Translations under genes and position numbers: made by a program
Notes under the pieces: model-generated
The model's input: only the letters and a program-made list of their open reading frames with translations
Databases searched by the model: none
What the model was told of the DNA's origin: nothing
Shown: in pieces, positions 19,133 to 28,008 of the stretch
How the letters are laid out: each line of letters starts with the position of its first letter
How positions within the stretch are numbered: position 1 is the stretch's first letter
From: Parabacteroides sp. AM08-6
GTDB taxonomy: Bacteria; Bacteroidota; Bacteroidia; Bacteroidales; Tannerellaceae
Assembly (NCBI RefSeq): GCF_003473295.1
Contig: NZ_QRMP01000012.1
Span: 1 to 64,000, forward strand
Direction: 5' to 3'
Length of the DNA stretch: 64,000 bases

Positions 19133-19331
19133 AATGACTAAAATAAACGAACGTTTTTTTTAGTCATTTGCTCGCCACAAAAATCAACATTAATTTTCAT
19201 ATACCCAAATTTTTTTGCAATAAAAAACTAATTAATTATCAGCTACTAAGCCCGATTATATAAAAAAATCGCTCCAAAGCCTTATTTTATCTGAAAATGA
19301 CTAAATAAAACGTTCGTTTATTTTAGTCATT
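19133..19331. promoter_or_regulatory. Probable invertible promoter segment (36-bp inverted repeats, class I-like site)
   Basis: Bases 19133-19168 and 19296-19331 are inverted copies of each other with one mismatch in 36, enclosing 127 bp. The centre of each arm carries AAACGTTCGT in opposite orientation (19147-19156 on the minus strand, 19308-19317 on the plus strand), an exact match to ARACGTWCGT, which I recall as the Mpi serine-recombinase site of Bacteroides fragilis invertible promoters. Total length (199 bp) is like those capsule promoters. It lies 158 bp upstream of the giant surface-protein start. No recombinase gene is nearby. Confidence 0.8.
19178..19209 (-). promoter_or_regulatory. 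Candidate promoter inside the invertible segment, facing the surface-protein gene
   Basis: Read on the minus strand, TTTG (19209-19206) is followed after 20 nt by GATTTTTG (19185-19178), one base off TAnnTTTG. The spacing fits the Bacteroidetes -33/-7 arrangement. It points at the 18974 start, so the present orientation would be ON. The imperfect -7 box makes this tentative. Confidence 0.45.
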
Positions 19332-19834
19332 TTTTTTGCTAACAAAAGAAGAACCCATAAGCCTTAGTTATAAAAATACTTATACTTTTTAGCAAAAACA
19401 CTTACGTTTTTTTGCTAAAAGACTTAGATTTCTTTCCAAATGTATTTTCACAAATTGATTTTCAACAGCAACCCTGAAAGTGTCAAAAGTGCCAAAAGTG
19501 CCAATAATGCCAATAATGCCATATAGTATTTTCAATAATGCATTATATAGATTAATCACTGATAATATGATACTTACCACACAAATAATATTAATAGGAA
19601 GAGAATATTCCTAAACTCCCTCGGCACTTTCAGACCTTTTTGAATAGTTCTTTCAGGACTCTTTTTGAAGGGAAAAAAAGCCCTTTTACGGGTATTCGGA
19701 GAAAAAGAGGAAGGAAATAGCATCCGAATGTTAAGAAAACTGATATTTTTCTATTAGTCAGGGGGAAGAAAAAAGATGCAATAGCTCCCTGAAAATTCGT
19801 GAGCACTTATTGAAAATTCATGAAAACGAAAAGA
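19332..19834. other. AT-rich intergenic region, no gene seen
   Basis: About 500 bp between the invertible segment and the cstA terminator. It holds the left arm of the 19475/19948 inverted repeat and runs rich in A and T. A 63-residue frame on the minus strand (19389-19580) reads through the 9-nt repeat units and shows no domain, so I do not call it. Confidence 0.6.
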
Positions 19835-19948
19835 GGTTTATAGGATACCGCCCCTATAAACCCCTTATTATCAATATATTTACAACCACAAAAGCATCTT
19901 CTTCATTTTAAAATACTTATGGCATTATTGGCACTTTTGACACTTTCA
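19475..19948. repeat. Inverted repeat built of 9-nt units, overlapping the cstA stop
   Basis: The left arm at 19475-19522 consists of 9-nt steps (AGTGTCAAA, AGTGCCAAA, AGTGCCAAT, AATGCCAAT, AATGCCAT). The right arm at 19919-19948 is the inverted copy of the same series with two units fewer. The right arm ends on the cstA stop codon (19946-19948). The arrangement, inverted arms of 9-10-nt quasi-repeats around 300-400 bp, echoes the element at 141-532, though the sequences between the arms are unrelated. Confidence 0.8.
19835..19862 (-). terminator. Terminator of the dcw-yqeY-cstA operon
   Basis: GGTTTATAGG (19835-19844) pairs with CCTATAAACC (19853-19862) around an 8-nt loop; on the minus strand a T-rich stretch follows. 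It lies about 85 bp beyond the cstA stop. Confidence 0.75.
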
Positions 19949-21364
19949 TCCCATCTTTTCCACCTTCCGTTTCCAGATGAGAAAAAGGAAAAAGACTACA
20001 ACCGTGATGCCACAACCTATAAGTTGCGAAATACCGGTAGCCATTCCCAAACCTTCCGGCGCGACAAACAAATAGGTAGAACAGACAGCCGTCATAAACA
20101 AAGCAGGCAGCAAGGTGACAAGATATAATTTCTTCGCTTGCACCAGATAAACGGTCAACGCCCAAAGGGTAAAGACAGCCAAAGTCTGGTTGCTCCAGGC
20201 AAAATAACGCCAAATCATATCGAACCCGTCCTTGTCCTTCTGGCTGTACAGCAGCAGGCCGATGGCAATCAAGAAGAGAGGGATACTAATCATCAGCCGT
20301 TTGGAAATACTACGTTGCTCCAGATGAAGGAAATCAGCCACAATCAGACGGGCAGAACGAAAAGCGGTATCACCGGAAGTAATCGGGGCAGCAATAACAC
20401 CCAAGATAGCTAAAATACCTCCGACAGTCCCCAACCATTCTTTGGTAATACTATCCACTACCACAGCGGCATTGTTCTCTCCCATTCCGTTGTTATGATA
20501 AAAATAAGTAGCGGCAGCCGCCCATATAAGAGCAACAATTCCTTCTGTAATCATGGAACCGAAAAAGACAGGACGCCCGTATTTCTCATTGACAAGACAA
20601 CGCGCCATCAAGGGGCTTTGCGTGGCATGGAAACCGGAAATAGCACCACAGGCGATACTGACAAACATAATCGGAAAGATAGGCAGTTTACCCGGATATG
20701 TGTTCGGCATACCGTCGGTTATCTCCGGTAGCGGAGGGTGGTTGATAAACAACATAACCAAAATGCCGATAGCCATAAACAGCAAAGCGGCGGCAAACAG
20801 CGGATAAACTTTCCCGATAATCTTATCGACAGGCAACAAGGTTGCCAGGATATAATAAAGGAATACGACAATAATCCAGAATGTGGCATCCAGATGTTCA
20901 GGTGTCAGTTTTGCCAGCAAACCGGCAGGCCCAGCTACAAAAACCGCACCGACCAATATCATCAAAAGAACGGTAAAGGCACGCATAAACTGTTTGAAGT
21001 TCGAACCGAGATAACGGCCGATTATCTCCGGCAAGCTCTCCCCACGATGCCTCAAGGACAGCATACCGGACAAGTAATCGTGTACCGCCCCAGCAAAAAT
21101 ACTTCCCAAAACAATCCAGAGGAAAGAAGCCGTACCGAACTTCGCCCCCATGATAGCCCCGAATATCGGTCCTAACCCTGCAATATTGAGGAACTGTATC
21201 ATAAAGACTTTCCAGGTGGGCATCGGGATATAATCCACTCCATCCTGGTTCGCAAAAGCAGGAGTCTGCCGGGCCGGGTCGATACCGAACATCCGTTCAA
21301 TGAATTTGCCGTAAACAAAATAGCCGGCTACAAGTGCTATCAGGCAACAAATAAATGTAATCAT
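19946..21364 (-). CDS. cstA: CstA-family carbon starvation / peptide-pyruvate transporter
   Basis: A 472-residue, highly hydrophobic inner-membrane protein of the CstA family (pyruvate or peptide uptake on carbon limitation). Family blocks are clear: the N-terminal YGKFIERMFG, then FLNIAGLGPIFGAIMGAKFG and GAVHDYLSGMLSLRHRGES in the first third, and HATQSPLMARC plus SGDTAFRSARL further on. It is shorter than E. coli CstA (about 700 residues) and matches the short Bacteroidetes and Gram-positive form. Its ATG directly abuts the yqeY stop, so it is the last gene of the dcw operon by position. The substrate is not determined by sequence. Confidence 0.92.
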   Translation of the reverse strand: MITFICCLIALVAGYFVYGKFIERMFGIDPARQTPAFANQDGVDYIPMPTWKVFMIQFLNIAGLGPIFGAIMGAKFGTASFLWIVLGSIFAGAVHDYLSGMLSLRHRGESLPEIIGRYLGSNFKQFMRAFTVLLMILVGAVFVAGPAGLLAKLTPEHLDATFWIIVVFLYYILATLLPVDKIIGKVYPLFAAALLFMAIGILVMLFINHPPLPEITDGMPNTYPGKLPIFPIMFVSIACGAISGFHATQSPLMARCLVNEKYGRPVFFGSMITEGIVALIWAAAATYFYHNNGMGENNAAVVVDSITKEWLGTVGGILAILGVIAAPITSGDTAFRSARLIVADFLHLEQRSISKRLMISIPLFLIAIGLLLYSQKDKDGFDMIWRYFAWSNQTLAVFTLWALTVYLVQAKKLYLVTLLPALFMTAVCSTYLFVAPEGLGMATGISQLIGCGITVVVFFLFLIWKRKVEKMG

Positions 21365-21817
21365 TTATTGATTCAATAACTTCTTTACCATATCTGAAAT
21401 CATACGACCTTCGGCTTTGCCGGCCAACGCCTTGGAAGCAGCCCCCATTACTTTTCCCATATCCTTGGGACCTGCCGCACCCACCTGGGCGATAATAGCT
21501 TTCAGTTCGACTTCCAATTCTTCGGCTGTCATTTGTTTTGGCAGATAAGTTTCGATTACGGCAACCTGGGCCAATTCGGCATCTGCCAAATCCTGACGTC
21601 CTTGCTGGATATAGATGCCGGCAGAGTCTTTGCCCTGCTTTACGAGTTTTTGCATAATCTTCAACGCATCGGCATCCGTCAATGTATCGTTAGCCCCCGG
21701 AGCGGTCTTTGCTTCGAGGAAAAACTTCTTTACGTTTCTCAATGTTTCGAGGGCAACTTTATCTTTTGCCTTCATCGCGTTTTTAATGTCTTCGCTGACT
21801 CTTTCAAACAAATCCAT
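21365..21817 (-). CDS. yqeY: GatB/YqeY domain protein
   Basis: A 150-residue stand-alone YqeY protein, the helical tail domain that in GatB contacts tRNA during Glu/Asp-tRNA amidation. The family signature runs through the protein: an N-terminal AMKAKDKVALETLRNV block, the central VIETYLPKQM and the C-terminal GKVMGAASKALAGKAEGRMI. The precise role of the free-standing protein is unknown. It starts 21 bp after ftsZ and its stop abuts the cstA start, so it is translationally tied to the cell-division operon. Confidence 0.92.
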   Translation of the reverse strand: MDLFERVSEDIKNAMKAKDKVALETLRNVKKFFLEAKTAPGANDTLTDADALKIMQKLVKQGKDSAGIYIQQGRQDLADAELAQVAVIETYLPKQMTAEELEVELKAIIAQVGAAGPKDMGKVMGAASKALAGKAEGRMISDMVKKLLNQ

Positions 21818-21838
21818 ATCGATATATCTTTTAAATAA

Positions 21839-23206
21839 TTATCGGAAACTTATGACCGGCTTGCCACCCGTATCCGGCTTCTTCTCGTCTGGTTTCGGAG
21901 CGGAAGCGAAAGTAGCCGGGCCACTGGCTACCGGCGTCTCTTCCGTAGCCATTTTCGAACGGGCACGGACAATTATCTTCGGGTCGCGGTTGTAAGTCGG
22001 ATTATCCTCTATGAGGGCAATCAACGCATCATCATCCAGTTCGTCCTGTGTGAGCACCACTGCTTTTGCACGAGCGGACACACGGCGCATACGTTGTCCG
22101 GAAGCACCGTAATATTTGTCTATCAGTTCTTTCTCTCCCCGTTCCTTTTTCAGCCGTTCTTCTTCGATGCGAAGTTCTTCCTCCGTCATACGGGCAGACT
22201 CGGCGTGACGCTTGTCGGCTATCTGCGGAATGTCTTCCATGCCGAAACCGGTAGCCAGGATGGTCATCTTCACCTTTGGCCCGAGAGAGTTGTCGATGGC
22301 CGTACCCCAGATTACTTCGATGTCGCGACCGAAGCGGGACATAAAGTCGTGCACATCGTTCATTTCCTCCATACGGAGTTCGGCTTCCTCGCTGAAGGAA
22401 ACATTGAATAATATCTTCTTGGCATTAAACACGTCGTTGTTGTTCAGCAACGGAGAGTTCAAGGCATCTTCTATCGATTGGCGGACACGCCCTTCGCCTT
22501 CACCGAAGCCGTTGCTCATCAAGGCAACACCCCCATCCTTCATCGTGGTATTCACATCGGCAAAGTCCAGGTTGATAATACCCGGCAAGGTAATAATCTC
22601 GGCAATACTCTTGGCAGCAATCGTCAACGTATCATCCGCTTTACCGAAAGCATTGGTCATGGTCAAGTCGGAATAGATTTCACGCAGGCGTTCGTTGTTG
22701 ATGACAAGTAAGGCATCCACATCCTTACTAATCTCTTCCACACCGTTCAGGGCTTGGATAATCTTGCGTTCACCTTCGAATACAAACGGGATGGTCACGA
22801 TGCCGACGGTCAGGATACCCATATCCTTCGCGATACGGGCAATAACAGGAGCCGCTCCCGTACCGGTTCCTCCCCCCATTCCGGCGGTAATAAACACCAT
22901 TTTGGTGCCGTCACTCAGCATCTTGCGAATATCTTCCACACTTTCCTCGGCTGCCATCATCGCACGTTCAGGCTTGTTTCCGGCGCCTAACCCCTGGGTT
23001 ATGTTTCGTCCCAGCGGAACCTTGACAGGAACATCGGAACGGTTCAATGCCTGATTATCTGTATTACACAGTACGAATGTAACATCGTGAATACCTTCCT
23101 TATACATGTGGGTAACCGCGTTACCGCCACCGCCTCCTACACCGATTACTTTTATAATCTTCGGCGTATCTGTCGGATAATTGAAACTTAATATTGTATC
23201 GTCCAT
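21839..23206 (-). CDS. ftsZ: Cell division protein FtsZ
   Basis: The tubulin-like GTPase that polymerises into the Z ring at midcell. The 455-residue protein has the nucleotide-binding GVGGGGGNAV at 22-31 and the tubulin signature GGGTGTG at 111-117, followed by the T7 loop and the C-terminal domain. A long, charged linker (about residues 325-440) with Glu/Arg-rich segments ends in a short tail, GGKPVISFR, where FtsA normally binds. This linker is longer than in E. coli and usual for Bacteroidetes. The gene follows ftsA by 27 bp. Confidence 0.98.
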   Translation of the reverse strand: MDDTILSFNYPTDTPKIIKVIGVGGGGGNAVTHMYKEGIHDVTFVLCNTDNQALNRSDVPVKVPLGRNITQGLGAGNKPERAMMAAEESVEDIRKMLSDGTKMVFITAGMGGGTGTGAAPVIARIAKDMGILTVGIVTIPFVFEGERKIIQALNGVEEISKDVDALLVINNERLREIYSDLTMTNAFGKADDTLTIAAKSIAEIITLPGIINLDFADVNTTMKDGGVALMSNGFGEGEGRVRQSIEDALNSPLLNNNDVFNAKKILFNVSFSEEAELRMEEMNDVHDFMSRFGRDIEVIWGTAIDNSLGPKVKMTILATGFGMEDIPQIADKRHAESARMTEEELRIEEERLKKERGEKELIDKYYGASGQRMRRVSARAKAVVLTQDELDDDALIALIEDNPTYNRDPKIIVRARSKMATEETPVASGPATFASAPKPDEKKPDTGGKPVISFR

Positions 23207-23233
23207 AGTGTTCCGTTTTTTACATTCGCTGAT

Positions 23234-24583
23234 TTACTTACCTGTATTATCCTCATCGTCGAAAAGCGTCTTGCCGAAATTATCGATGCCTTTGCTCAGG
23301 CGGTCAAACAATCCCGGTCCCTTTTTCTTTTCCGGTTTCTTCTTCGGAGGTTCGGGAGCCTTTTTAGGTTCTTCCTTCGGAGCTTCCTCCACCTTCTGCT
23401 CAAACTTCGGTTCGGGTGATTTCGGAGGAATATATGCGCAGTTTTCCGTTCCCTTCATCAGAAGACCTACAGCCACGGCATACTGCGGATTATTCGCTAC
23501 CATCTCGCCATTCTCTACAATTCCTTTCCGGACAGTAGAATAGCGCACATCCATCTTCAACCTGTCGCGTATCACGTCGGGCAAGTTCTTCAGGGCAGCT
23601 CCACCGCCTGTTATCACAATGCCGGCGCCTAAGGCATTCATCAGTCCGGTTGCTTCCAAGCGGGAATATACGTTTTCAAGGATTTCTTTGATACGGGCTT
23701 CGACTACGTTGTTGAGGTCGGCCAGCTTTATCTCACGCAACCCCAGACCATCGGCGGAACTGACCTGGATAGTCATTTCATTGTCACGGTCCATCATGGC
23801 ACTGCCATAAGTCAACTTCACCCGTTCCGCCTCGGCTTCCACCAGATGCAAATCGGTAATATCGCGGGTAATCAGATTGCCGCCGAAAGGAATGACGGAA
23901 AGGTTCACCAGATTGCCCCCCTTATAAACAGTCAGGGTCGTAACCCCACCGCCGAAGCCTATCAGGGCACATCCCAAGTCCTTTTCATTCTCTGTCAGCA
24001 CCACATCGGCAAGCGCCAGCGGTGAAACGATAATATCGGCAATTTCAATCTTCGCGCGGTCGGCAATGCTGTTCGTCACATACCGTCTCAAGGAAGGCCG
24101 CCCCACCAACAGCTTATAACGCGCCTCTATGCGGCTGCAAGGAATCCCGACCGGTGACGGTTCAGGTTTATCGTCCAGGAAATAAACGGGAGAAACAGCC
24201 CCCAGCACATCCAGCATATCCGGATGGTATTCGGTACATTCCTTATAGAGAGACTGGATAATATCCTCCGTCACAACCCCTTCGGCACCCAATATCTTCG
24301 GCACCGTATGGTCGATAGTACGAAGAGACTGGCCACCGATACCGACATACACTTTTCCTATTTTAGCCCCATGCAACTTCGTCTCCAGCTTTTGTATCAG
24401 ACGTTTAATCTTAAAAGCCGTCCCTTCCACGTTATATACACAACCTCTTCGTATACAAGTTTCAGAGTTCTCAACTTCGTAGGCGATAATGGAAAGAGCG
24501 CCCGAAGGCCCTTTCGTCCCTACCATGCCGACCATGTGAGAAGAGCCAAGGTCGATGGCTGCTATAAAGTCTGTGTATGCCAT
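23234..24583 (-). CDS. ftsA: Cell division protein FtsA
   Basis: Actin-fold ATPase that anchors FtsZ filaments to the membrane and recruits later division proteins. At 449 residues it shows the phosphate-1 loop AAIDLGSSHMVGMVG at the start, the GFGGGVTTL phosphate-2 segment and the adenosine motif GIVITGGGAAL. A proline/lysine/glutamate-rich linker (about 385-425) precedes a C-terminal amphipathic stretch, LFDRLSKGIDNFGKTLF, the likely membrane-targeting helix. It lies between ftsQ (5 bp) and ftsZ (27 bp). Confidence 0.97.
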   Translation of the reverse strand: MAYTDFIAAIDLGSSHMVGMVGTKGPSGALSIIAYEVENSETCIRRGCVYNVEGTAFKIKRLIQKLETKLHGAKIGKVYVGIGGQSLRTIDHTVPKILGAEGVVTEDIIQSLYKECTEYHPDMLDVLGAVSPVYFLDDKPEPSPVGIPCSRIEARYKLLVGRPSLRRYVTNSIADRAKIEIADIIVSPLALADVVLTENEKDLGCALIGFGGGVTTLTVYKGGNLVNLSVIPFGGNLITRDITDLHLVEAEAERVKLTYGSAMMDRDNEMTIQVSSADGLGLREIKLADLNNVVEARIKEILENVYSRLEATGLMNALGAGIVITGGGAALKNLPDVIRDRLKMDVRYSTVRKGIVENGEMVANNPQYAVAVGLLMKGTENCAYIPPKSPEPKFEQKVEEAPKEEPKKAPEPPKKKPEKKKGPGLFDRLSKGIDNFGKTLFDDEDNTGK

Positions 24584-24588
24584 ATTCT

Positions 24589-25317
24589 CTATCTTTTAGT
24601 ACAAACTATCTGATTCTTATATTTTAAACTAATTATACTGTACTTTTCCCATCCGACTTTGGGTATAGCCTTTTCGTAGAAGAGCCGCAAATTATCCAGT
24701 TTCTCCTCGAAATCGGCAAAAGTACCGAGCACAATCCGATGATTTCCAACCCGGGGGATAAGCTCCACTTCGCTATCCGGATGAACATATATTTGTTCTA
24801 TCTGGTTGTTCCAGAAATCATTCTCCTGCAAAAATAATGCAAATTTGTATAAGTCGGTTACCGCCAGCTCTTTTTCCACATATCCGCTGACGACAGGGAC
24901 ATAGGCTGCGTAACGCCGGCTGACCGGCATCGTACTGCCGAGATTATCCACATAATAATTGCCATTCGGACTAATGATACGCAAGATAGGTATTTTTTGT
25001 TCCACTTCAAGCTTAATCATGCCGGAAGGAGTTTTATAGGCTTCCACCCGGGCAATCATCTCATTCTTTATCAGTTCCGCCTCTATCTTGTCTGTGTTTA
25101 TCTCGTCCATCGGCTTCTTAAGCGGGTCGAGGCCGGCATTCTTGAGCATATACACTAAATCGTATTCACTGACAAAATGTTTATCCAGACTGTCTACCAC
25201 CACCACCTGAAGGTCACGGCAAGGTTCGCTTCCCCTCATTTCGCGGAAGAAAAAGGAGACAAACACGATGTAACAAAACAACAGTGTTGCGACTATTATG
25301 GATACGATACGAAGCAC
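24589..25317 (-). CDS. ftsQ: Cell division protein FtsQ
   Basis: Bitopic division protein that links early and late divisome components. Of 242 residues, about 4-24 form the single membrane helix; the periplasmic part holds a divergent POTRA-like and beta domain. The start is a GTG at 25317, which overlaps the murC stop by one base; the next in-frame ATG (residue 27) would remove the membrane helix, so the GTG start is preferred. Sequence conservation of FtsQ is weak and the call leans on topology and position between murC and ftsA. Confidence 0.85.
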   Translation of the reverse strand: MLRIVSIIVATLLFCYIVFVSFFFREMRGSEPCRDLQVVVVDSLDKHFVSEYDLVYMLKNAGLDPLKKPMDEINTDKIEAELIKNEMIARVEAYKTPSGMIKLEVEQKIPILRIISPNGNYYVDNLGSTMPVSRRYAAYVPVVSGYVEKELAVTDLYKFALFLQENDFWNNQIEQIYVHPDSEVELIPRVGNHRIVLGTFADFEEKLDNLRLFYEKAIPKVGWEKYSIISLKYKNQIVCTKR

Positions 25318-26702
25318 TATTTCTTATTTTCTAATATTTGTTTTACAGGTTCCACCAAGAGTTCGATATTTCCCGCCCCCAGCATCAGCACGACTTCCAG
25401 TTTATCCGCTTCGGAAGCTACCAGGTCGAGCAATTCCTCTTTGCGTATCAACTTCTTTGCGGGAAGAGTAGCGGCATTAAAGATGATTTCGGAGGTGATA
25501 CCGGGAATAGGTTCCTCCCGCGCAGGATAGATATCCAGCAGGATTAACTCGTCAAGCAAAGAGAGGCTGGCGGCAAAATCGGCGGCGAAGTCACGGGTAC
25601 GCGTGTAAAGATGAGGTTGGAAGATACCCGTCACCTTACGTCCGGCATACAACTCTTTCACGGAAAGAATGCTCGCCTTCACTTCAGCCGGATGATGGGC
25701 ATAATCGTCTATCAACACGATATTCTCTTTCTTGAGATGGAAATCGAAACGGCGTTTCGGACCGGCAAAAGTAGCCATTCCCCGCTTGATTTCCTCCGGA
25801 GTCAGCCCATTCAGCCAGGCAAGGGCGATAGCGGCCACTCCATTCTCTATATTCACTTTTACAGGAACTCCCAACCGGATGTCAGGGATACGGATACCCG
25901 GTCCTACGAAGTCGAAGTATATTTCTCCATTCCCTACACGAATATGTTCCGCATGAAAATCTCCCCCGTCGGCAGCCGAATAGGTATAGAATTTCACACC
26001 CTGCTGTAAACGAGGCGTAACCCGGATACCCTTTTTCATAATCAGGCAACCGTCCGGACGTATCAGTGAGGTGAAATGCTCGAAACTCTCCCGGTAGGCT
26101 TCCGGAGTCCCGTAAATATCCAGATGGTCCGGGTCGGCGGCTGTAATCACAGCCATATACGGAGTCAGCCAGTGGAAGGAGCGGTCGAACTCGTCGGCCT
26201 CTATCACCGTTAAATCACTGGTATCGGATAGCATCAGGTTGCTGTCGTAATTCTTGAGGATACCTCCCAGAAAGGCATTGCAATCCACATGCGATTGTTT
26301 CAGCAAATGGGCAATCATGGAGGAAGTGGTGGTCTTGCCATGTGTTCCGGCCACACAAAGCCCGCGTGTACAGTTGGTAATCTCTCCCAATACACGGGCA
26401 CGCTTCATCACCTCGAAACCGTTTCCACGGAAATAGGATAGTTCCGAATGCGACTCCGGGACAGCCGGGGTGTATACCACCAATGTCTTGGCCGGGTCGG
26501 TAAAATCTTCGGGGATTAAATCGACATTATCTTCATAATGGATGTCGGCTCCTTCATAGTTCAACTGTTCGGTCAAACCGGTCGGGGTCTTATCGTATCC
26601 GGCCACTTTTTTCCCTTTTGAAAGGAAATAACGTATCAGGGCACTCATCCCGATACCGCCGGCGCCTACGAAATATACAGCCGTTATTTTGTTTATATCC
26701 AT
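25317..26702 (-). CDS. murC: UDP-N-acetylmuramate--L-alanine ligase
   Basis: Adds L-alanine to UDP-MurNAc in the first amino-acid step of peptidoglycan precursor synthesis (cytoplasmic, ATP-dependent). The 461-residue protein has the N-terminal UDP-binding GAGGIGMSAL, the ATP loop GTHGKTTTS at 119-127, the EADEFDRSF segment and the DDYAHHPAEV motif of the Mur ligase fold. The gene is separated from murG by 152 bp, the largest gap in the cluster, which holds a palindrome array; it shares one base with ftsQ downstream. Confidence 0.97.
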   Translation of the reverse strand: MDINKITAVYFVGAGGIGMSALIRYFLSKGKKVAGYDKTPTGLTEQLNYEGADIHYEDNVDLIPEDFTDPAKTLVVYTPAVPESHSELSYFRGNGFEVMKRARVLGEITNCTRGLCVAGTHGKTTTSSMIAHLLKQSHVDCNAFLGGILKNYDSNLMLSDTSDLTVIEADEFDRSFHWLTPYMAVITAADPDHLDIYGTPEAYRESFEHFTSLIRPDGCLIMKKGIRVTPRLQQGVKFYTYSAADGGDFHAEHIRVGNGEIYFDFVGPGIRIPDIRLGVPVKVNIENGVAAIALAWLNGLTPEEIKRGMATFAGPKRRFDFHLKKENIVLIDDYAHHPAEVKASILSVKELYAGRKVTGIFQPHLYTRTRDFAADFAASLSLLDELILLDIYPAREEPIPGITSEIIFNAATLPAKKLIRKEELLDLVASEADKLEVVLMLGAGNIELLVEPVKQILENKK

Positions 26703-26764
26703 ATCTTATTCTCTTTCTTTCTTCGCTATTTCCCACAAAGATAATAGCATTGTGTCTCTTTCCG

Positions 26765-26843
26765 TACCCTATAGGGTAAAAATTATACCCTATAAAGTAA
26801 ATTCAACTACCCTATAAGGCGGATGCGCGTACCCTATTGGGTA
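26765..26843. repeat. Array of four 14-bp palindromes, 21-22 bp period, between murG and murC
   Basis: Units start at 26765 (TACCCTATAGGGTA), 26786 (TACCCTATAAAGTA), 26808 (TACCCTATAAGGCG) and 26830 (TACCCTATTGGGTA). Spacings are 21, 22 and 22 bp. The first and last are perfect or near-perfect palindromes; the middle two are eroded on the right half. This is the same motif and period as at 83-139. It fills most of the murG-murC gap, inside an otherwise tightly packed operon. Confidence 0.88.
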
Positions 26844-26854
26844 AAAAACATCGC

Positions 26855-27967
26855 CTACAGCGTTTCCTTGTTTATAATCTTTACTATCTCGTCGACGATG
26901 CGTTCGGCACTTTGGTGCTGAGCCAGTTTTTCGATGTTGCGACTCAACGTGCGGAGGCGTTCGTCGTCGTGTATCACTTCCAACGCTTCGGGGACAAGTT
27001 GCTGCTCGGCCTCTTTGTCGGCTACCATGATGGCAGCATCCTTATTCGCCAAAGCCAAGGCATTCTTGGTCTGGTGGTCTTCAGCCACATTGGGAGAAGG
27101 GACCAGGATAACCGGTTTCTTCAGCAAACAAAGTTCCGAGATGGAGCTTGCACCGGCACGAGAAATAATCAGGTCGGCTGCAGAATAAGCATAATCCATG
27201 CGGGTGATAAAATCCGAACACCAGACGGAGATGCCCCGGTAAGCTTTCAGGTGCTTCAAAGCTTCTTCCTGATAATAGCGTCCAGTCTGCCAGATAACTT
27301 GTACATCCGATGCGAACAGCTTATCCAAACTGCCCTGAATACTCCGGTTGATGGTTCGTGCTCCCAAACTTCCACCTACAACGAGAATTGTTTTCTTTTC
27401 AGGTGAAAGGCCGAAAAACTTCAAAGCCTCTTCACGCTTGCCTTGTGCTTCTTCCAAGTCTTTCCGAACCGGATTTCCGGTTACGACGATGCGGTCGGCA
27501 GGGAAGAATTTCTCCATTCCATCATAAGCTACGCATATTTTACAGGCTTTCTTTGCCAAGAGTTTATTCGTCACACCGGCATAGGAGTTTTGCTCCTGTA
27601 TCAACGTGGGGATACCCAAAGAAGCAGCCATCCACAAAGTGGGACCGCTGGCATAACCACCTACCCCGACTGCTATATCCGGCCGGAACTCGCGGATTGT
27701 CTTTTTGGCAAGCCCCAGGCTTTTTATCAAACGACGAAGCACGCGGATATTATTCAGCAAATGAGCACGGTCGAAACCACTCACCGGCAAACCCACAATC
27801 CGGTAACCGGCTGCCGGCACTTTTTCCATCTCCATGCGGTCTTCCGCTCCGACAAACAGAATTTCCGCATCCGGGAAACGGCTCCTGAATGTGTTGGCGA
27901 TGGAGATAGCCGGGAAAATATGCCCTCCGGTTCCTCCGCCGCTTATGATGATACGATACTGTTTCAT
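26855..27967 (-). CDS. murG: UDP-N-acetylglucosamine--lipid I GlcNAc transferase
   Basis: Peripheral membrane glycosyltransferase (GT28) that converts lipid I to lipid II on the cytoplasmic face. The 370-residue protein begins with the donor-proximal glycine loop SGGGTGGHIFPA near residues 9-20, has a GVGGYASGP loop and the C-terminal UDP-GlcNAc site with SRAGASSISEL. The ATG at 27967 is preferred over a TTG at 27988, which would add seven unsupported residues. It lies 41 bp after ftsW. Confidence 0.97.
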   Translation of the reverse strand: MKQYRIIISGGGTGGHIFPAISIANTFRSRFPDAEILFVGAEDRMEMEKVPAAGYRIVGLPVSGFDRAHLLNNIRVLRRLIKSLGLAKKTIREFRPDIAVGVGGYASGPTLWMAASLGIPTLIQEQNSYAGVTNKLLAKKACKICVAYDGMEKFFPADRIVVTGNPVRKDLEEAQGKREEALKFFGLSPEKKTILVVGGSLGARTINRSIQGSLDKLFASDVQVIWQTGRYYQEEALKHLKAYRGISVWCSDFITRMDYAYSAADLIISRAGASSISELCLLKKPVILVPSPNVAEDHQTKNALALANKDAAIMVADKEAEQQLVPEALEVIHDDERLRTLSRNIEKLAQHQSAERIVDEIVKIINKETL

Positions 27968-28008
27968 AATCTTTCTATTAGCAGACAAGGATAAACCTTG
28001 CCTCTATG

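Noticed and set aside
19389-19580. 63-residue minus-strand frame
   Set aside because: Low-complexity reading of the 9-nt repeats (GTFGTFDTF) without a domain.
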